Origin: JBDHDH01 sp039591615
Lineage (GTDB): Bacteria; Gemmatimonadota; Gemmatimonadetes; Gemmatimonadales; GWC2-71-9
Assembly: GCA_039591615.1 (NCBI GenBank)
Contig: JBDHDH010000027.1
Span: 18,849-82,848 of the forward strand
Direction: 5' to 3'
DNA: 64,000 nucleotides
The notes beneath the pieces were generated by a model, which was not told where the DNA came from, made no database searches, and saw only the letters and a list, made by a program, of their open reading frames with translations. The first letter of the stretch is position 1. Each line of letters starts with the position of its first letter. A program made the position numbers and the translations under genes. Shown piece by piece: positions 60,363 to 64,000 of the stretch.

Positions 60363-61472
60363 ATGAAGTTTACGATTACGCGGGAGCGGCTCCATGAGGG
60401 GCTAACGGCGGTCGCAGCCAGCGTACCAACGAAGACCACGCTGCCTGTCCTGTCGAACATCCTCTTGGAAGCATCGGGCGATGGAATCCGGCTCGCTGGA
60501 ACGGATCTGGATACGGCCGTGAGTACCGCGGTCCCAGCCGAGGTGGATGAGGAAGGTGCCGTAACCCTACCCGCTCGCAAGCTCGTCGAGATCGTGCGTG
60601 AGCTCCCAAGTGCGGCCATCCGCGTGACCACCTCAGGGGAGCAGCGCATAAACCTCGAATGTGGCCGGTCACGATTCAAGCTCCTGGGTATCCCGAAGGA
60701 CGAGTTCCCGAGTTTTCCGCCGGTGAGCTTCGATCGCAGCTGGTCCGTGACGTCCAGCGACCTCCAGAAGCTCATTCACCACGTCACCTTTGCCGCCTCC
60801 ACCGAGGAAAGCCGGCCGATCCTCAACGGAGTGTTGTGGGAGCAGCGCGGTGACCAGATGCGGATGGTTGCCACCAACGGTCACCGGCTCGCTAAGATGG
60901 AGATCCCCGTCTCGGGTTCGGACGCCTCTGACGGCTTCATCGTTCCCCCTAAGGCGCTCGAGCAGGTTCGTCGACTGTTTGGGCCATCGGACGAGGTGGA
61001 GATCTCCAAGAGCGACAACCACCTGGGCTTCCGCAGTGCGTCGACGCAGGTGTTCACTCGGCTTATCGAGGGCCCCTACCCCAACTACGAGCAGGTGATT
61101 CCGCGAGAAAACGACAAGGCGGCGACCATCGATAAGGAAGCATTGGCAGGCGCGTTGCGCCGGGTTGGCGTGGTAGCCAGCGACCAGACCCATCGTGTGC
61201 GCCTCTCCTTCAGTGGGGCCATGCTCAAGTTCAGCGTCAGCACGCCGGACTTGGGAGAAGCGCAGGACGAGATCGCCATCACCTACGACGGCGATGCGCT
61301 TGAGATCGGCTTCAACGCCAACTACCTGCTGGAAGTCTTGAAGTACATGCCCACCGACGAGGTGCGCTTCACCTTCAGCGCACCGGAGCGGGCAACCACG
61401 GTGGAGCCGGTGGGGTGGGATGACTCCGCATCCTACGTTTGCCTGGTGATGCCTCTTCGGCTGGTGGACTGA
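60363..61472 (+). CDS. dnaN: DNA polymerase III beta (sliding clamp)
   Basis: 369 residues from ATG 60363. Three DnaN domains: MKFTITRERLHEGLTAVAAS, KTTLPVLSNILLEASGDGIR at the start, NGVLWEQRGDQMRMVATNGH then RLAKMEI in domain 2, and GFNANYLLEVLKYMPTDEVR with the C-terminal YVCLVMPLRLVD, the clamp end. Length is normal. It keeps polymerase on DNA and is loaded by the complex containing HolA. It starts directly after the oriC-like region. Confidence 0.98.
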   Translation: MKFTITRERLHEGLTAVAASVPTKTTLPVLSNILLEASGDGIRLAGTDLDTAVSTAVPAEVDEEGAVTLPARKLVEIVRELPSAAIRVTTSGEQRINLECGRSRFKLLGIPKDEFPSFPPVSFDRSWSVTSSDLQKLIHHVTFAASTEESRPILNGVLWEQRGDQMRMVATNGHRLAKMEIPVSGSDASDGFIVPPKALEQVRRLFGPSDEVEISKSDNHLGFRSASTQVFTRLIEGPYPNYEQVIPRENDKAATIDKEALAGALRRVGVVASDQTHRVRLSFSGAMLKFSVSTPDLGEAQDEIAITYDGDALEIGFNANYLLEVLKYMPTDEVRFTFSAPERATTVEPVGWDDSASYVCLVMPLRLVD

Positions 61473-61484
61473 ACCACCTCTATC

Positions 61485-62309
61485 CTAGCGGCCCCGTGTC
61501 AGCGGGCGGATTGCGAGTGCGGTCAGGCTCACCCGATCAACACTGGCGGAGCCTGCACCGGAGGTGACGAGCAGCCCTCGATACTGACCTCCCAGGCGGA
61601 TCCCGACGGCCCAGCGGTCCGCCGCGCCATTTCCCTTCAATTCGAAGGCGCCGAAGACACCGACGGGCACTCGGGTGCGGACAATGATCCGTCCTCCGAG
61701 GCGGTACGTTACATCGCTCCCGGATCGCCCCGGTCGCTCTGCTATGTGCGTCTCGCCGGCGATCTCCAAGACGGACGGTATTGCATACCACCCGGCTCCG
61801 ATTCCCACCGTGACCGGCAATTCAACCGTCCGGACCACCGGTCGCCCGATGTTACGGAGGACGGCTCCGAGTTCGACCTGGCGTAGTGCTCGATAGCGCA
61901 GCCCCAGATCGAGGGCGCGCTCTGTTTGGTCGCTGTCATAAAAGGTGAACGCTAGGCCGACCGCTCCGCGCCGGAATGGCAGCGCCGCGCCAACCCGAAA
62001 GGCCTGATTTGCCTCGTCGCCCGGGATTTGGTCGCGCTGGTAACCAAAGGAAATTCCTCGTGAACTGAAGCCTCCGGTCCACTGCGCCAGCCGCACGTTC
62101 TCGGTCTCCTGGCGGTCGAATACGAGCTCCGCCGCGATGGATGCCGTCGGGGCGGTGGCTGGACCGGCGGGGTTCACCCAGGTCGCTCGGGCATCGCTGG
62201 CTGTGGCCAAAAAGAGGTAATCGGCCGATCGCGCGGGAACCGCCTGTGCGCAAAGCCGTCCGGCGCCGAGTGCTGAGACGAGCGTGAACAGGACAAAGAT
62301 CCGAGGCAT
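61485..62309 (-). CDS. PorV/PorQ-like outer membrane protein
   Basis: 274 residues. Signal peptide MPRIFVLFTLVSALGAGRLC with cleavage before AQAV. The mature N-terminus SADYLFLATASDARATWVNP then AGPATAPTASIAAEL resembles the PorV/PorQ/UPF0164 pattern (LfLP.GaRa.GmG.A), followed by a barrel of 12-14 strands (SRGISFGYQRDQI, AVGLAFTFYDSD, QYRGLLVTSGAG). It ends in ...RPLTRGR, not a terminal aromatic. It may be a fatty-acid-porin-like barrel. It follows the lipoprotein gene by one base. Confidence 0.7.
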   Translation of the reverse strand: MPRIFVLFTLVSALGAGRLCAQAVPARSADYLFLATASDARATWVNPAGPATAPTASIAAELVFDRQETENVRLAQWTGGFSSRGISFGYQRDQIPGDEANQAFRVGAALPFRRGAVGLAFTFYDSDQTERALDLGLRYRALRQVELGAVLRNIGRPVVRTVELPVTVGIGAGWYAIPSVLEIAGETHIAERPGRSGSDVTYRLGGRIIVRTRVPVGVFGAFELKGNGAADRWAVGIRLGGQYRGLLVTSGAGSASVDRVSLTALAIRPLTRGR

Positions 62310-62310
62310 C

Positions 62311-63171
62311 TTACCGGACGATCGTTAGGGAGTCGGTTCGCGTTTGCGTGATGGGGATGGTCGCCCCGATGGCAGGGAGGAGTGCCGTGGAGCGCAAGGT
62401 ATCAACCGAAACTTGGCCGAGGAATCGACCGTCTGATGCGACGTACTGATCCCTGTGTTCGATCCCTACTCCTTCGAGGGTGTATTCCTGGCCGGATTCG
62501 AAACCCGAACCGGTGAGCGTGTAGTCGGAGATTGTCTCAATGTGGAGCCCTCGCTCACCCGCCCACTGCCCCCACCCGAGCACCTGATGGTGGTTCACGG
62601 AGCGAATTAAGAGATCGAGGTCGTGAGTCCCCGCCTTCGTCTCGGCTGTGTCGGACCAGTGCTGTCCCGGTTCAGCCCCCTCGGGTAGCAGTTGCGGAAA
62701 GAACTCCCGCATTTGCAGTGCGAGCTGCCGCATGAGGTCGGCATCGCTCTCGGATCCTGCGAAGTCCCGGATCTCGCCAGTGGGGGATAACACGGCCGTA
62801 AACACGCTTCCCGTAAGGCCTTCCGCGTCCCTCGCGGAAAGCCCCGTGAGAACCGGAACCGAATCGACGCGCATGGTCGCGCGCAAGTCTTCCTCTCCCC
62901 GGACCAGCTCGGCACTCAGATAGAGATCCATTTCGACCCGGGAGGTCGTGCGCTGGCCATTGAATTCCTGCTCCACTTGGCGGTGCGAGGCGGCGCGATA
63001 GGTCGCCGAGAAGGGCTGATACGTTACGAGACGGGAAGTAGGGAGTTCGGCTTCGGCTATCGGTGTAGCGGCGGGACGCGCTGCCGGCCTCCCGCAAGCC
63101 GCGATGCCGGCGGCGGTCACGCACACCCATATCCTCGCCCGCCGGCCGCGGAGCCCAGTACTATGCGGCAT
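62311..63171 (-). CDS. Secreted lipoprotein, hypothetical
   Basis: 286 residues from ATG 63171. The signal ends WVCVTAAGIAACG with lipobox Cys 26. The mature protein is strand-rich: LVTYQPFSATYRAASHRQVE, TSRVEMDLYLSAELVRGEED, LTGSGFESGQEYTLEGVGIE. A middle helix carries MRQLALQMREFFPQLLPEGA. It resembles periplasmic proteins of DUF6263 style but I would not name it. It overlaps the preceding small gene by one base (TAATG) and is followed by the barrel gene, one transcription unit. Confidence 0.65.
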   Translation of the reverse strand: MPHSTGLRGRRARIWVCVTAAGIAACGRPAARPAATPIAEAELPTSRLVTYQPFSATYRAASHRQVEQEFNGQRTTSRVEMDLYLSAELVRGEEDLRATMRVDSVPVLTGLSARDAEGLTGSVFTAVLSPTGEIRDFAGSESDADLMRQLALQMREFFPQLLPEGAEPGQHWSDTAETKAGTHDLDLLIRSVNHHQVLGWGQWAGERGLHIETISDYTLTGSGFESGQEYTLEGVGIEHRDQYVASDGRFLGQVSVDTLRSTALLPAIGATIPITQTRTDSLTIVR

Positions 63172-63407
63172 TAACCGGTCTCCCGTCTCGCCAGGAGCTC
63201 AGCGCGGGTACGGCCGAACACGGCGACCATTTCGCCGCCCTCTGACGAAACCTGAAGCAGCTTCCAGCCTTTCCGCTGCATATCGCCGCGCCAGCCGATG
63301 AGCCTCTGCCAGCGTTCGGCCGTGGTGCGAAACACCCGAAGCTCGGCAACGTCTTCCCAGCTCGGCGGATAAGGCGGTCGGTGCGTATGATCCTGGTTCG
63401 CGAGCAT
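63171..63407 (-). CDS. Small DUF4177-like protein
   Basis: 78 residues from ATG 63407. An N-terminal His/Pro-rich stretch (HTHRPPYPPSWEDVAELRVF) precedes RWQRLIGWRGDMQRKGWKLL then QVSSEGGEMVAVFGRTRAEL, with the GW.L-strand pattern of DUF4177-like proteins. It resembles the 55-residue protein after upp. It lies 58 bases after rnpB on the same strand. Function unknown. Confidence 0.65.
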   Translation of the reverse strand: MLANQDHTHRPPYPPSWEDVAELRVFRTTAERWQRLIGWRGDMQRKGWKLLQVSSEGGEMVAVFGRTRAELLARRETG

Positions 63408-63464
63408 TCCGTTGGGGCTAGGTTGGGCAGGCCGAATGATACGCGGGTGGTAGAGACGAGGCCA

Positions 63465-63833
63465 GGGGTGGTGACGCCGTAAGCCGAGTTCTGTTCGAGC
63501 GTCACCGCTCGGACGGTCATCTCTCTGGGATGACGGTCACCCGCCACCTCGAGCGGCCTACCCGCGGCTCCGACGGTCCGGTGCCAGACCTCGCCGCCTA
63601 TTTGGCCTTGCTCCGACTGGGGGTTGCCGTGCCACGCGCTGTTGCCAGCCGTGCGGTGGGCTCTTACCCCACCTTTTCACCCTTACCCGCTGGATTCCTG
63701 CGGGCGGTTTGTTTTCTGTGGCCCTGTCCGTCGCCTTGCGGCGCCCAGGCGTTACCTGGCAGTCTGCCCTGTGGAGCTCGGACTTTCCTCGATCCGTCAA
63801 GCGGACCGCGACCGTCACGCGTCACCACCCCTT
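63465..63833 (-). ncRNA. rnpB: RNase P RNA, bacterial type A
   Basis: The minus strand contains the universally conserved GAGGAAAGTCCGAGCTCCAC and CACAGAAAACAAACCGCC elements, and AGGGTGAAAAGGTGGGGTAA-type core sequence. The 5' GGGGTGGTGACGC pairs with 3' GCGTCACCACCCC, closing the P1 helix. Length about 369 nt is normal for type A. It is the catalytic RNA; its protein partner rnpA is at 58112-58456. Ends are taken from the P1 pairing. Confidence 0.95.
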
Positions 63834-63944
63834 GAAAGATAGCAGCCTCCTGCTCCCGCTGCCTGTTTGAGGGGAGGTTGGGGGGAATGGTTGAGACTGC
63901 GTTGAGACCCCTAGGGTACTGTGGTCAGGACCCGAGGAGGTCGG

Positions 63945-64000
63945 ATGCGCGTCGAGGACCAGATTGCCACCGTGGCCACTGTGATCGAGAAGCGCGAGCG
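63945..64000 (+). CDS. Unidentified protein, 5' end only (runs off the right edge)
   Basis: 18 codons from ATG 63945, four bases after GAGGAGG, an excellent ribosome-binding site. The start MRVEDQIATVATVIEKRER is helical and shows no signal peptide. It is divergent from rnpB. Too short to classify. Confidence 0.5.
   Translation, partial: MRVEDQIATVATVIEKRE

Overview
The window is one contiguous stretch of a high-GC (about 65% by eye) Gram-negative-type chromosome. Outer-membrane barrel proteins, lipoproteins, an Omp85 protein, the futalosine menaquinone gene mqnD, HD-GYP and ECF-sigma regulation and an RtcB/archease pair fit the Gemmatimonadota or a neighbouring environmental phylum. This assignment is an inference from gene content; there is no rRNA gene to test it.

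Layout. 1-6.1 kb: edge of a periplasmic binding protein, a potassium-channel remnant, a nucleoside deaminase, a YbjQ protein, then glnA and an Omp85 gene separated by a frameshifted four-helix-bundle (S23-type) gene that sits between two inverted heptanucleotide arrays. 6.1-11.3 kb: zinc-ribbon protein and mqnD, a response regulator with HD-GYP output, a lipoprotein propeller, a lone pseudopilin. 11.6-15.3 kb: a regulatory cassette (TPR protein, 50-residue microprotein, AraC-type, receiver and MerR-type proteins). 15.3-21.6 kb: lemA, an M48 protease, a PlsB-like acyltransferase, a YhaM-like nuclease, archease and rtcB. 21.7-32 kb: a possible structured RNA, a binding lipoprotein coupled to a chemoreceptor, a histone-H1-like protein, an Lrp regulator, lepB, and a small gene behind a sigma-54-type promoter. 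32-39.5 kb: a barrel protein, P5C dehydrogenase, a haem-motif lipoprotein/barrel pair, type II NADH dehydrogenase. 39.5-41.8 kb: tRNA-Phe, which interrupts an open frame, then a decayed haem-biosynthesis cluster. 41.8-54.8 kb: upp, a NUDIX hydrolase, an ECF sigma/anti-sigma pair and a tightly packed run holA-SPOR-mutS-tonB-like-CBS-queD-ddl-rhomboid. 54.8-64 kb: the canonical replication-origin neighbourhood mnmE-yidC-yidD-rnpA-rpmH // dnaA - AT-rich intergenic (probable oriC) - dnaN, then outer-membrane genes and rnpB.

The most unusual structure is at 3.8-4.5 kb. Arrays of the 7-bp unit GCCCTCT lie in opposite orientation on either side of an S23-family gene. One array starts at the glnA stop codon and the other encodes the signal peptide of the Omp85 protein, so a change of one unit would switch that protein's frame. 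A third, different heptamer array (unit TGAATGC) links a propeller lipoprotein stop codon to lepB. Other decay in the window includes a channel missing its pore and remnants of hemD, hemQ, hemE and protoporphyrinogen oxidase genes.
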